From contig NC_046676.1 of NCBI RefSeq assembly GCF_003369915.1, positions 14,490,001-14,554,000 of the forward strand: a stretch of DNA of 64,000 bases, given 5' to 3'. Shown piece by piece: positions 21,412-30,650 of this stretch (the first letter of the stretch is position 1; each line of letters opens with the position of its first letter). A model generated the notes under the pieces. That model worked only from the letters and a program-made list of their open reading frames with translations. It was not told the DNA's origin and searched no databases. This DNA comes from Drosophila miranda. Taxonomy: Eukaryota; Arthropoda; Insecta; Diptera; Drosophilidae. The translations under genes were made by a program, and so were the position numbers.

Positions 21412-23465
21412 CTATTCATCATCGAGTATTTCTATGGACGCATTGGGCTCATCCTCCTTTTCGTCCATACTGTCGGATTCGCTTGAGGGAGGTTTGAGTT
21501 CCTCGATTTCATCCTTGAGATCCTCGATTTGCTCTTCGTACAGCCGCTTTTGTGCTGCCAGCTGCAATGATACGCGATTGTTTAGTGGCAATGGAAAGGC
21601 AAACCATCTTATGTAAGGCGTACAAACCTTAAACTCGAACTCCCGCTCTGCCATCAGACGTTGGTTCTCGGCCTGCTTCTCCCACTGCTTTTTGTTTTCC
21701 CGCAACAATTCTTGGTAGGTCTCCGAAATTTCCTTTCGCAGCCTCTCCTCCAGCAGCTGCTTCTTCAGTACATGGTCCAACTTCAATCGATCGATCTCTT
21801 GCCGCAGGCTGTACGGCAAAAAGTGTATTATACGATGTGTTATTATGCCGAAAAGCGATGAGCTATTACCTAATATTATTCTCCTCAATCTCTTTGATGT
21901 ATTCGTACTGGGTATTCTTTTTAGAGTTGTCAAAGAAACCAGAATATCGTGTACTATGCTGCTTTATCAAAGGCTCTTTAAAAATGATATTCTTCGCTAT
22001 GGAGGCGAAGTTGAGCACGTTCAGGTTTTCCTCATAGCACTTCTCCAGCGGTGTGACAGTCACTATCATGGCCAAGCGTTCCTTTCCGAGCAGGGCTGCT
22101 TGCAACAGCATGGTAAGCTTTGAATCGCGAAATGGTATGACGTCATTATTTGGCTTCTTCCGTGAAGTACTGGCCGCGTCCAGACACCGCCCCAAAGTCA
22201 TTAGGGAGGTGTTGATGTTTTTCGCCTCCTTGAGGCGTAACCCGATGGTGCCCGTGTTGTTTACACGCTCCGAGCCCGCGAGGTCGCAAAACTTGTACGA
22301 ACATTGAGTGGTCATTCCCGAGCAGTTGTACTTCAACACATCCACGATGAAGACACAGTGGGATCTGCTAGAGTTCGCGTTCACCGAGGTCGAAGCGTAG
22401 GTGGAACGCTGCTGTCCCAGCCGCAGCAGCTGCAAGGCTTCCTCGCTGCTTCTTACGAACACAGTCGTCAGGCCCTTGATATATACTTGACCTTTATTAC
22501 ACGAGATCTTCATGGGCTTTCGCGGAACAGCACCAAGATTTTCTTGACGCGGCGGTATGGTCAATAGGTCATATACCAGTTCATTGTAGATCTCGACAAA
22601 TGATACCCAAATCATTACCGAGACGTTCGGGTCGTCCTTTGTCTCGAAGGTGTGATCCCCCTGAATCGCCTCCTTCAGTCGCTCGTGATGCCCGCCAATA
22701 TCCGGGCACAAGCTAAGCAGTTTCTTGCTTATTTGAATTTCCCGCAACGTGGTCTCGTCCTGAAGGAACTCAATGCAGCCTTTGACCAGTTTTAGTTTGG
22801 GTGAGTGGTATAAGTTTTCCATGTAGATGGTGAATATGTGCTCTAGGCCGCGGGGTATAACACCAGCAAGCACATCATCGCCTTTGTTGGAAAAAACATT
22901 ATGAGGAGTTGCCCTTTGGTGCAGACAGTAAAATATCGAACATACCAAGCAATGTGTACGTTTTTCCCGAGCCTGAAGTGCCATACGTCATTATGGTAAC
23001 GCATTCTTCTTCCAGAATCCTGGGACCAACACAGATGTCGTAGACATCCCGCTGCCCAACGGAGCCATCGAATATAGATGTGAATCCAAAGTGCTTTACC
23101 ATTTTGTTGACATTGGTGCTGGTGTTTTCACTCTTCACGCTGGTAACCAGCACTTTTCCATCGTCTGATACCGAGTATGCTTTGGAGGCGACACCCACGG
23201 GACGCAGACGCAAAAAGACCTGTGGCCCAGTATCCCCGACACTGATATCTTCAGCACTCGGGACACTAGTTGCATAGTCTCCACCATTGGATGCGCACTC
23301 TGACTCAGAGTCTGAGCCGTCTGTGCTCTCCATGGCTTCATGTATATCATCGAACAGACGCAACTTTTTCTCCGGTCTTGGTCGACGGCGCCGGTCAACG
23401 CTGGGATCTCGAGCCATGAGAAATGAGCGCTTCTCGCGCACTGGTGTTTCATACGAATCGCTCAT
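21412..23465 (-). CDS. sub: Subito, kinesin-6 (MKLP2/KIF20A-like) motor
   Basis: Four exons (23465-22946, 22881-21870, 21808-21628, 21561-21412) join in frame to 620 residues, close to the roughly 628 of D. melanogaster Subito. The start is the ATG at 23465. The motor domain begins near residue 85 (QVFLRLRPV). The P-loop TYGTSGSGKTYTLLG spans the first junction. Switch I appears as NANSSRSHCVF, switch II as CDLAGSERVNNTG, and the motor ends with VIPFRDSKLTMLLQ and LNVLNFASIAK. A long insert between P-loop and switch I is typical of kinesin-6. A neck and coiled coil (LRQEIDRLKLDHVLKKQLLEE and on) and a short acidic tail follow. Subito builds interpolar microtubules at the acentrosomal female meiotic spindle and central spindle and helps locate the chromosomal passenger complex (established). 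The region upstream of the ATG is tandemly duplicated. Confidence 0.9.
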
Positions 23466-23477
23466 GTTAAGGTGTGA

Positions 23478-24039
23478 CGGTTGCCGGATTAGCGCTTTTT
23501 TTCAGACGCCTCTGGTAGGGTTGCCGCTTTTTTCAAATTTGTGTAGATGACAGCTACGACCAGTGATACGGTATCGAACGTTGAACGTAATGTTTATACC
23601 GTGATAGTTTTTGCCAAAATTTATTGATATTTTCTATCAAATATAATTCCATAAAGACTGCAAGTTCAAGGCACACAAGACTAGAAACATTTCCCATACA
23701 AAATATAGATGAGTCAGTTCATACATCGAATATGTACCAAACGAATTTACAGCGTACGCTCCCAGGTCTTCGGTTGCTGCATTCGCGCTTTTTTTCAGAC
23801 GCCTCTGGTAGGGTTGCCGCTTTTTTCAAATTTGTGTAGCTAACCAGCTAACAGCTACGACCAGTGATACGGTATCGAACGTTGACAGTTCGTAATATTT
23901 ATATCGTGATAGTTTTTGCCAAAATTTATTGATATTTTCTATCAAATATAATTCCATAAAGACTGCAAGTTCAAGGCACACAAGACTAGAAGCATTTCTC
24001 ATACAAAATATAGATGAGTCAGTTCATACATCAAATATG
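23478..24039 (-). repeat. Tandem duplication of the subito upstream region
   Basis: About 260 bp upstream of subito (23478-23737) recur at 23771-24039 with an offset of about 293. Shared blocks include CGCTTTTTTTCAGACGCC, GGTAGGGTTGCCGCTTTTTT, ACCAGTGATACGGTATCGAA, CCGTGATAG/TCGTGATAG and ACTGCAAGTTCAAGGCACAC. The two differ by small indels. The proximal copy includes the probable subito leader; on the minus strand it has CGGCAACCGTCACACCT near the ATG, similar to core-promoter motif 1. Copy 2 ends where a CATCGAGCATCGATG block begins. Confidence 0.75.
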
Positions 24040-24103
24040 CATCGAGCATCGATGTTTTCATTCAAATTTACATCACTAGTGTGGACTTAGAGGCAGGAAG
24101 AAG

Positions 24104-24235
24104 CAATTCGTCAGTATATTTACGGTATATTTTTAAAATGTATTTATATATATATACAGTATATTTGCGGTATATTTCAGTATATTTGATCGATACATTT
24201 TATCAGCTGAAATCGATAAAAAACAACTTTAATTT
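24104..24235 (+). promoter_or_regulatory. Promoter-like block, inverted fragment of the dispersed repeat edge
   Basis: CGTCAGTATATTTACGGTATATT and later CGGTATATTTCAGTATATTTG are repeated motif-6-like words. They are followed by ATCGATAC and AATCGATAAA, which are DRE-like. This is the reverse complement of the left edge of the repeats at 19596 and 27236, so here the words point to the plus strand, towards protein-like fragments at 24262-24590. Confidence 0.5.
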
Positions 24236-24261
24236 CCTTAACTTTTTCTTTCTTTCTCTTT

Positions 24262-24590
24262 TTGCTATTTCAAAATACAAAGGGAGATGTCCATCCGCCG
24301 ATGATCTGCTATCGCCTGTCACAATTATACGCAGCAGCGCACAATATCCGCACGTTAGCCTGCGGCCTTGCTGTTCGTTACCCGGCCATGGGTGTTTTTA
24401 ACGATTTTACATCAGGAAGGAGTGAGGAGTTACGCGTCTGTGGGACGTCTATTGGTAAGACAATACAAATCTTTGATGCTATAGCTACCACCTAGTAATA
24501 GTCTTTTTCCAGACGGGACAACAACGAACTTGATAAGAAGTCTTTGATCACGTATATCTTGTCGGTGCAAGATGTGTTCCCGGAGCCGCC
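24262..24590 (+). pseudogene. Unrecognised protein-like fragments, possible decayed gene
   Basis: One frame from an ATG at 24298 reads MICYRLSQLYAAAHNIRTLA, then CGLAVRYPAMGVFNDFTSG, up to a consensus donor (ATTG|GTAAGA at 24453). After a short intron with acceptor TTTTTCCAG at about 24513, a different frame reads RDNNELDKKSLITYILSVQD then VFPEPP and a stop. The two frames do not join cleanly. An ATG at 24288 opens a third frame, beginning MSIRR, that is interrupted. Composition is protein-like on the plus strand and a promoter-like block precedes it. I do not recognise the family. A decayed duplicate of a gene with an intron is the simplest reading; chance is not excluded. Confidence 0.4.
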
Positions 24591-25133
24591 TTGATCCATT
24601 TATTGCAGAGCTCATTTGTGCACCTTTGTGCCATTTGCCAGCAAACGCTTGATGTTGTTGATCTTGCACGCATTCGGCCCTACTTGCCGCTTGTCGTTGG
24701 GCTGCGGCTCTGGCCCGTCGTCTTGATCAATGGAGTCTATCCAGTACATGCAGCTGCGACGCGGCTCGAAGACCAGGGAACGTCCACCACCTTCCACAAA
24801 ACCACGTGCCGACTTCATGTCAGTAAATGCTACTGTACATTCAGTCGACAGCGATGCCATCCGGCTCAATCAGATCCGATTCCTCGATCTGCTACACATA
24901 TGTAGGAGCCATTGAGGAAGGTCTTGTGGTCCGTCAAGGATACGATACCGAAAACGAACTTAGCCCACTCCCCCTTTATTTAAACAGGGCAACAGCTTGA
25001 ATTAAACCGTGAAAATAATACAAACAATAACAGTTTTTCTTGTGCATCCATTTTCGATTTTACAATAGAAAACACCAGAGTTGACGGCTGCGATATAAGT
25101 TTGAAAATAACTATCGAGGATTAAAAATATGAC
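24591..25133. other. Intergenic, 3' flank of the zinc-finger gene
   Basis: Frames of about 60-105 codons open on both strands at 24591-24915, without recognisable motifs. On the minus strand near 24960-24890 a run reads AKFVFGIVSLTDHKTFLNGS before a stop, again protein-like but unidentified. TTTATT near 24977 would give a poly(A) signal for the zinc-finger gene about 155 bases past its stop. Confidence 0.35.
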
Positions 25134-27044
25134 TTAAGAATCCCCCTTGGTCGCTCTTTTTTCTTGGACATTTATCAAATTATCCCTATGCTTTTTTGAT
25201 TTGAAGTGCCTGTGCATAGTTCCAATGATCGTATGATTACAGGTGTCGCAGTAGCTCACTTTTTCGGGTTTTTGGAATCTACACGGCTCCGAGCCAACAG
25301 CATCCTGTCGCTCGTTGGATTGTTCCAAGGAATCTTCTCTTTCCTCTTTAATTGCTTTTGATTTTGTATAATTTCGCTTGTGCTTAATAGTCTGGAGATG
25401 CTGATTGATATCGCCTTTGAGTGTGACACCACACGGCGCACAGTGAACTGGAACATTTGGTTTCCGGATTTTGAAAGACTTCATCTCTAAGGTTTCGCCC
25501 CGGTCCTTGGCTTCTTGGGCCAACTGATCCAGGTGTCTCTGGCTCTGGCAGTGGCGCCTATAATTGCTCTTATCCTTGATGGTGAGATCACAGACCTTGC
25601 AGTGGATTTTCTTAGACATTAGATGGACCGCTTTTCGGTGGACTTGCATCAAGCCCTGACTGTAGAATGCCAATCCACACATTTCGCACGAAAAATCACG
25701 CCGGTGTAAATGCTTTTTATTCATGTGCACTTTCAGAAGGAAGTTGTTGCCAACCTCTTGCGAGCAGATGCTGCACACCGGCTTGGGCTGCTTTCTGTTC
25801 ACCTTCGGGGGTCCACGCTGCAGGCGCAGCTGCTCTCGATGTTTCTTAATGGCCTCACGGCACTCCTTGGCAGAGTGGGCGCAGCAACATCGACTCACTG
25901 TGGGCTTCCGACATATCAGACATGGCTTCCTTCGCTGATGCAGGCGGTGCACATGGGCTTTCAGAGCAGACCATATTTGGAATCTCCAGCGGCAGCTGCG
26001 ACACTTGAACGGCCGGTATCGCAGACGACAGGCCACACGAGCTCTTTTCTGATGCTTCAGAAGACAGAGACGCGTACGGAATGACCGCCTACAAGTGGGG
26101 CACGATCTCATGGTATCCTTGTTCAGTTTTTGATGACGGCGCATGTGCAGCTGATGGCTGAAAGGAAATTGATACTCGTATTTACATCGCGGACATTTGC
26201 TAAGAGGGCAACGTTTACGTCTCAAAGACCCCATTCTCAGTTCCTTTACAAAATCGAGGTGGACGCCCTGCGGCATGCTAATAGTCATCTCCTGGATCCT
26301 AGGAGGCGCCTGGTTCGATTGCCCTTCCTGTTGTCTTTGGTCCTCCAGCAGCTGTTTGTAGGTTTCGTTCTCCATTAGCTGTTCGAAGCCGCCTCGCCTC
26401 ACGCTCCTCCTAAGGTGGGAGCAGATCATGTGTTGAAGGTAGAAGCTCCGATAGCAGATCCGACAGTGCCAGTTGTCGCCCATATTGTGCTCACGCTGAT
26501 GCGCCTCCACCTGTTTAAGGGTTCGCCAGGGCCATTTCTCACAATCTAGGCAGCCGCAACGCAGTCCTGGATAGAATGGGGCTACTGCCTTTGGTCGGAG
26601 CGCTGCATGGGCCTCGGTGCCAGCAAGAAGGCCCACCGCGCGTCGATAGCCAGTTGTAATGGTGTCCATAATTCCCTCTAGCTTCCCAAGATCAACCTGT
26701 CTCCGCTTCGATGTAAAGGCATCACCAATCGCGTGATAATCCCCATGAAGATTGGCCTTGTAGAAATTATTGGTCCAGAAATTGTCGCGCGCCTGTGCCG
26801 ACTGTAGCAACAGCATCATGTCCGCTGTGCTGAAGAGCATCATTTTCTGGACATCGCCAGCAGTGGAGGAGGGAGCAACAGGTTCTCCATTGAAGGCAAC
26901 GTACTTTTGTATGAGTCCCCGACAGCATTTACAATTGCAGTCACAGCAGCTGGGACAGGGCGTTGCATTTTTCTCATTTGCCAAGGCTGGCAAGCCAGCG
27001 GTGAAGTTTTCAAACGTTATTAACAATTTTCCAGGCCATGACAT
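25134..27044 (-). CDS. Multi-C2H2 zinc-finger protein, 636 aa
   Basis: A single uninterrupted frame from the ATG at 27044. The N-terminal third has a dense Cys cluster (CPSCCDCNCKCCRGL, residues about 30-45) and no fly ZAD pattern that I can see. About eleven C2H2 or C2H2-like fingers follow: two near residues 170-215 (CLDCEKWPWRTLKQVEAH and CRICYRSFYLQHMICSH), then from about 300 on CPRCKYEY, CPTCRRSF, CRSCRWRF, CSICSQEV, CEMCGLAF, CKVCDLTI, CAPCGVTL and CDTCNHTI. The last three have long H-x5-H-like spacing (HCQSQRH, HFKSKKH) as in RNA-binding or matrin/U1-type fingers. It is strongly basic and presumably nuclear. I do not recognise the specific gene, so target and role are unknown. Pieces of this gene recur at 28515-28572 and 30606-30650. 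Confidence 0.85.
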   Translation of the reverse strand: MSWPGKLLITFENFTAGLPALANEKNATPCPSCCDCNCKCCRGLIQKYVAFNGEPVAPSSTAGDVQKMMLFSTADMMLLLQSAQARDNFWTNNFYKANLHGDYHAIGDAFTSKRRQVDLGKLEGIMDTITTGYRRAVGLLAGTEAHAALRPKAVAPFYPGLRCGCLDCEKWPWRTLKQVEAHQREHNMGDNWHCRICYRSFYLQHMICSHLRRSVRRGGFEQLMENETYKQLLEDQRQQEGQSNQAPPRIQEMTISMPQGVHLDFVKELRMGSLRRKRCPLSKCPRCKYEYQFPFSHQLHMRRHQKLNKDTMRSCPTCRRSFRTRLCLLKHQKRARVACRLRYRPFKCRSCRWRFQIWSALKAHVHRLHQRRKPCLICRKPTVSRCCCAHSAKECREAIKKHREQLRLQRGPPKVNRKQPKPVCSICSQEVGNNFLLKVHMNKKHLHRRDFSCEMCGLAFYSQGLMQVHRKAVHLMSKKIHCKVCDLTIKDKSNYRRHCQSQRHLDQLAQEAKDRGETLEMKSFKIRKPNVPVHCAPCGVTLKGDINQHLQTIKHKRNYTKSKAIKEEREDSLEQSNERQDAVGSEPCRFQKPEKVSYCDTCNHTIIGTMHRHFKSKKHRDNLINVQEKRATKGDS

Positions 27045-27204
27045 GTTTGCGGCTGCGCAACGCCATTAGTGTTGGGTCATGAGTGGGGCAGTTGGTCTGT
27101 GCCAAGAGCTCTTTATCAACGGGTTTGCTTAATCCAGAGGGGATTAGAGATGCAGATATATACAGAATTCCAGATTTAAAATTTAATATACAAATTTTTG
27201 TATG

Positions 27205-27330
27205 TTTTTTGCAGTGTGACCGCGGATTTATCGATAAAATATACCGTCCGACCCTCAGAAATATACCGAAACATACCGCCTCATTTTCAAAATATACCGT
27301 AAATATACTGACGAGTTCTATTTTACATAT
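27205..27330 (-). promoter_or_regulatory. Core promoter of the zinc-finger gene (motif 6 / DRE / motif 1 cluster)
   Basis: On the minus strand the order is: several GGTATATTT-type words (27245-27320, like Ohler motif 6), TTATCGATAAA (DRE, 27229-27236) and CGGTCACACT (exact match to Ohler motif 1, 27213-27222). These are housekeeping-type Drosophila core-promoter elements; motif 1 normally lies at the transcription start. The predicted start is about 170 bp before the ATG at 27044. Confidence 0.7.
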
Positions 27331-28095
27331 TCCTCGTTTTTGATATTCCGACGAATATTACTAGCTATATGGAACATTTAGCCATGCCATCACAATTTTA
27401 TACGATTGATGAATCAATTTTCTATTTAACTGGTGTATTATTAATACTTGCTTTTATTGCATTTTCGTAAAAAGAGGTTTTAGCGAAATAAGTCAAACAA
27501 AAAACAAGTAGCGAAATAGGTCAATCAAAACAAACGAAAAAGGAAATTGCTCAATTTTGATATTCCATTGAATAATGCTGACTAACTAAATCTCTCAGCA
27601 ATGCTCACATAGTTTAATCCCATTGATGAATAAATTTTCTACAAGATTAGATAGTTTTTAATCCTTGCTTTTATTGTATTTATTGTAAAAAAAGATTTAA
27701 ACGAAAAAGTTCAACAAAAAAAGAGTCGCCATATTGCGTGTAAGCCGTAGTATAGGCCTTTGTATACCCTATTTTGTTCATTTTATATGAAGGTATAAAT
27801 AGTGATATGAAGATAAAACGTAACTAATTAAGACCTTTTCTCAAATTGTCATTTTCTAGACATATTCATGTATATGATGAGTGTTTTGTATATATATCTC
27901 GATCCTGATACCTATTCTTGGTCCCTACAAGACAATAAGCTTTAAAATATCGTTGAAATATTGAAAATAATATTAAATAATATTGAATAATATTAAAATA
28001 TATAGATAATAAATTGTTTTTGCCTGGGATGACAAACATATTCACAATTCTATAACATCCATTTCCCCCAGGGGATGTGTGCATGGAATGGGATT
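27236..28095 (+). repeat. Dispersed AT-rich repeat, copy R5 (longest)
   Basis: It has the full ordered set of shared words: TACCGTCCGACCCTCAGAAA, CATATTCCTCGTTTTTGAT, GCCATGCC, TGCTTTTATTG (twice, the second in a nested partial copy near 27665), TTTGTATACCCTATTTTG, AAAATATCGTTGAAATA and CATTTCCCCCAGG. It lies directly upstream of, and overlaps, the promoter of the zinc-finger gene. Confidence 0.7.
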
Positions 28096-28514
28096 CATTG
28101 TTGTCAACCGGTTATGACGACTAATTCCTGGTTATTCTTTCTTCCGTCGAATATTCCCAGCTATATAGATCTCTCAGTTTAGCCCAGATAATTTTATATG
28201 ATTGTTGAATCAATTCTTATCAGGATTAATTACTTTTAAGTACTTGCATGTTTTTTGTTTTTACAAAAACACGGCTTCAACAAAAGTGTTCAATAGAAGA
28301 CAATTTTAGGATCCTTAATATTCGTCCTTGAAGGACATGGGATGTATCAAATGAAAGGCATTGAATCAAAGATCTAGATTATAGAAATGTTTGGTTACAC
28401 ACAACTTCAAAGGTTCAAAGGTTATTCAATTTAACTTTTATTTTTATTATTTGGAATAAAAAATAACAATTTTTTTGTTATTTTTATTGAAAAAAAGAAT
28501 GTAGTTTTTGGATT
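28096..28514 (+). repeat. Partial copy of the dispersed repeat and AT-rich flank
   Basis: GGTTATTCTTTCTTCCGTCGAA, ATATAGATCTCTCAG, CCAGATAATTTTATATGATT and TACTTGCATG match the middle of the repeat. After about 28265 the sequence is unique and AT rich. Confidence 0.5.
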
Positions 28515-28572
28515 TTAGGAGGCGACTGGTTCGATTTCACTTCCTGTTGCCTTTGGCCCTCCAGAAACTCCT
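28515..28572 (-). pseudogene. Fragment of the zinc-finger gene (copy A)
   Basis: GGATTTTAGGAGGCGACTGG and the following bases up to CTCCAGAAACT match the zinc-finger gene at about 26296-26353 with few changes. This is the segment encoding the QRQQEGQSNQAPPRIQ part of the linker. The fragment has the same orientation as its source and no flanking coding sequence. Confidence 0.65.
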
Positions 28573-28629
28573 AATAGGGTATACATAGCTGTTTTAGGAG
28601 CTATCTACATATGTATGTACATCGTTTTA

Positions 28630-28960
28630 GTCATGAAAACGGCGCAAACTGCCCGACGTGAGGCGTAGAAGAGACCTTTGAACATATTCTGTTCACCTGC
28701 TCAAGGTTCAACGTACAGCGAAGCGGCTTTGGCGGAGACATACGGAACGCCGGGAGCATGGTCAACAATATGGTATCCGGAGACCACTGCTGGTCAAGAG
28801 TATTTGGATTCGTCCGATGTCGGGCGGAAATTGAGAGAGCTGGAGCGGCTCCACAATGGCATAGAAGGAGGGGCCCGCCCGTCCCTGCGGACCAGAGACT
28901 CGCGGCAGTCCCGCAGGAAACTCAAGAACGACTTTTCCTTTGCGGTCTGGTCCAGTGACA
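28630..28960 (+). mobile_element. 3' end remnant of a non-LTR retrotransposon
   Basis: The frame around 28640-28860 reads NGANCP, then EETFEHILFTCSRFNVQRSG and DIRNAGSMVNNMV. This is the Cys/His zinc-knuckle and tail (EETxEHxLFxCxRF) found at the end of jockey/LOA/R1-type ORF2 proteins. A TGA stands where the second Cys codon (TGT/TGC) of the CP-x-C motif is expected, so it is dead. The part from GTCGGGCGGAAATTGAGAGAGC onward is repeated in unit B at 30690-30840. Confidence 0.6.
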
Positions 28961-29102
28961 AAACAGAAAAACACTTCGCTCGCTTCCCGTTTCTCTCTTC
29001 AAATCCAGAGCAAACCTTGATCAATAGACCTCAACTAAATAGTTTATTTTTAATGATCGTTGACCGAAATTGATTAATAATGAGTTCTACACAAATAGTA
29101 AT

Positions 29103-29115
29103 GGATATATAAAAA
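29103..29115 (+). promoter_or_regulatory. TATA box of DUF1091 gene A
   Basis: GGATATATAAAAAGC lies 30-45 bases before the start codon at 29147, which implies a very short leader. The same place in copy B (30970-30985) reads GGATATATGAAAAGC. Confidence 0.55.
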
Positions 29116-29146
29116 GCTTTAAATTGAACTTGGTCGTCGTGGCTTC

Positions 29147-29865
29147 ATGTACGTGATGTTTTCTACCCCCAATGTTTTGGTGTACCTCCTGGTCATGTCC
29201 TATTTCGTCGTAAAGGTAAGGATAAATTAACACGAATGTAAAATATTTGTACAACCAATTACCAACATCTCAAAGATCGCTTGTCGAGTGGAGTTCACGA
29301 ACATAAAGTGCAATTCTGAGGACAAGGAATTCTCCGATTTTGAATATTGTTATCTGAAATCTGTGAACCGGAGCTACAAATATCTATCGCTGAAAGTCAA
29401 TCTGTTTCAAGTTCCCGTTACCAATGTCTCGGTATGTTTGTAAAGGTGAGCTCACCGAATTTTAGGTTGTAATTTTGTTGCATTTCAGACGAAAATAGGA
29501 CTGTACAAGCGATTCAGTGGATATAAACCATTCCTTTACAATTTAACTGTGGATGCCTGCCAATTCCTTAAACATCAAAAAACCTTCCCCATTGTATCAT
29601 ATTTTTATGAGTTAATGAAAGATTTTTCCAATATGAATCATTCATGTCCCTACGATGTAAGTAAAGAGATGATTCTTTGATTATGTAAATATTTATGTAT
29701 ATTTTATAGCATGATCTACTATTGGATAAGCTTACCATCGAGCATGTCAATAACCGATTCTCGAAAACTCTGGACTTTCCCTCGGGCGATTACTTGATCC
29801 ACTTGCACTTTCTGGCCTACGGCATCAACCGTGCGGTGGTTAAAATATATTTCACCCTTTCGTGA
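29147..29865 (+). CDS. DUF1091 (MD-2-like fold) secreted protein, copy A
   Basis: Four exons (29147-29215, 29276-29431, 29489-29656, 29710-29865) with consensus sites, all phase 0, encode 182 residues. Exon 1 is a signal peptide (MYVMFSTPNVLVYLLVMSYF). The mature protein starts near IACRVEFTNIKC and has the DUF1091 pattern: paired early Cys, EYCYLKSVNRSYKYLSLKV, then GLYKRFSGYKPFLYNLTVDAC, NHSCPYD, and at the end a Gly-Asp-Tyr / HFLAYGINRA strand pair ending YFTLS. DUF1091 proteins are an expanded fly family, probably secreted lipid- or pheromone-binding proteins; several are expressed in chemosensory or male tissues (family knowledge, partly inferred). A poly(A) signal is at 29916-29921. The gene looks intact. 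Which family member it is cannot be told. Confidence 0.85.
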
Positions 29866-30605
29866 ATGCCCATTCTCTAGGAACGAAAGATGTTTATTCA
29901 ATATGCATTATTATCAATAAATGATCTTATGTTTTGTCAAAACAAAAATCTAAATTAAAATATCATTTAAATGTAGCATTTCTACTATGTTCAGAATGAC
30001 AACGGTGACAATGGCAAGAAGATAATTGTTTTCCGGTGTCAGCAAAATGGTATTAATGCTATGTAGTTATTTATGCAAAGCTGTTATCCACAGCAAGCCG
30101 TTGATCAATAAATGCTATTATAATTATAACGGCGGGGGTTGTGCTCACAGTCTACAGCTTGTTTGGTACATGTAGTTTTGTTCAATTCCATTTTATCCTA
30201 TTCTTATAGAATATGAGTTAAGTATGTACATTTTAACTAAATAAATCAATGTGAGGAAATATGTTACGGCAACTTGGAAGACACCAAAATTCCTAGTTTA
30301 TTCGTGTGTAGCGATATCAGAAAAACATATATTTCCCATTATTATTCTCGATATAAAATTTGGTTGCTCTAGCTTTTATAGTCTCTGAGAATTAGGCATG
30401 AAAAATAAATGTAATTTTTTTATTTTTATTGAACAAAATATATTTACGCGTTTTTTAAATATTTTTCCACCCTGATCTGCTGTAAAGTCCCATTCAATGT
30501 CGAAGTTTATTTGGTACGGGATTTTAATTCAATATTATTTATACTTATTTTCGAATCCCTAACAGCAAGGGACACGTTTTTGTTGATTAAACAACTCTGG
30601 TGCCT
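29866..30605. other. 3' part of duplication unit A
   Basis: AATAAA at 29916-29921 ends gene A. The rest is AT-rich, non-coding DNA collinear with 31723-32690 apart from the insertion in unit B. No intact frame is shared between the two units here. Confidence 0.6.
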
Positions 30606-30650
30606 CTCTCAGTTCCTTCAAGAAATCGAGGTGGACGCCCTAAGGCATCC
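30606..30650 (-). pseudogene. Fragment of the zinc-finger gene (copy B)
   Basis: CAGTTCCTTCAAGAAATCGA and GGTGGACGCCCTAAGGCAT match 26238-26273 of the zinc-finger gene (QGVHLDFVKEL segment). It borders directly on the LINE remnant copy at 30690-30840, so material present in unit A between these parts has been lost. Confidence 0.65.
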
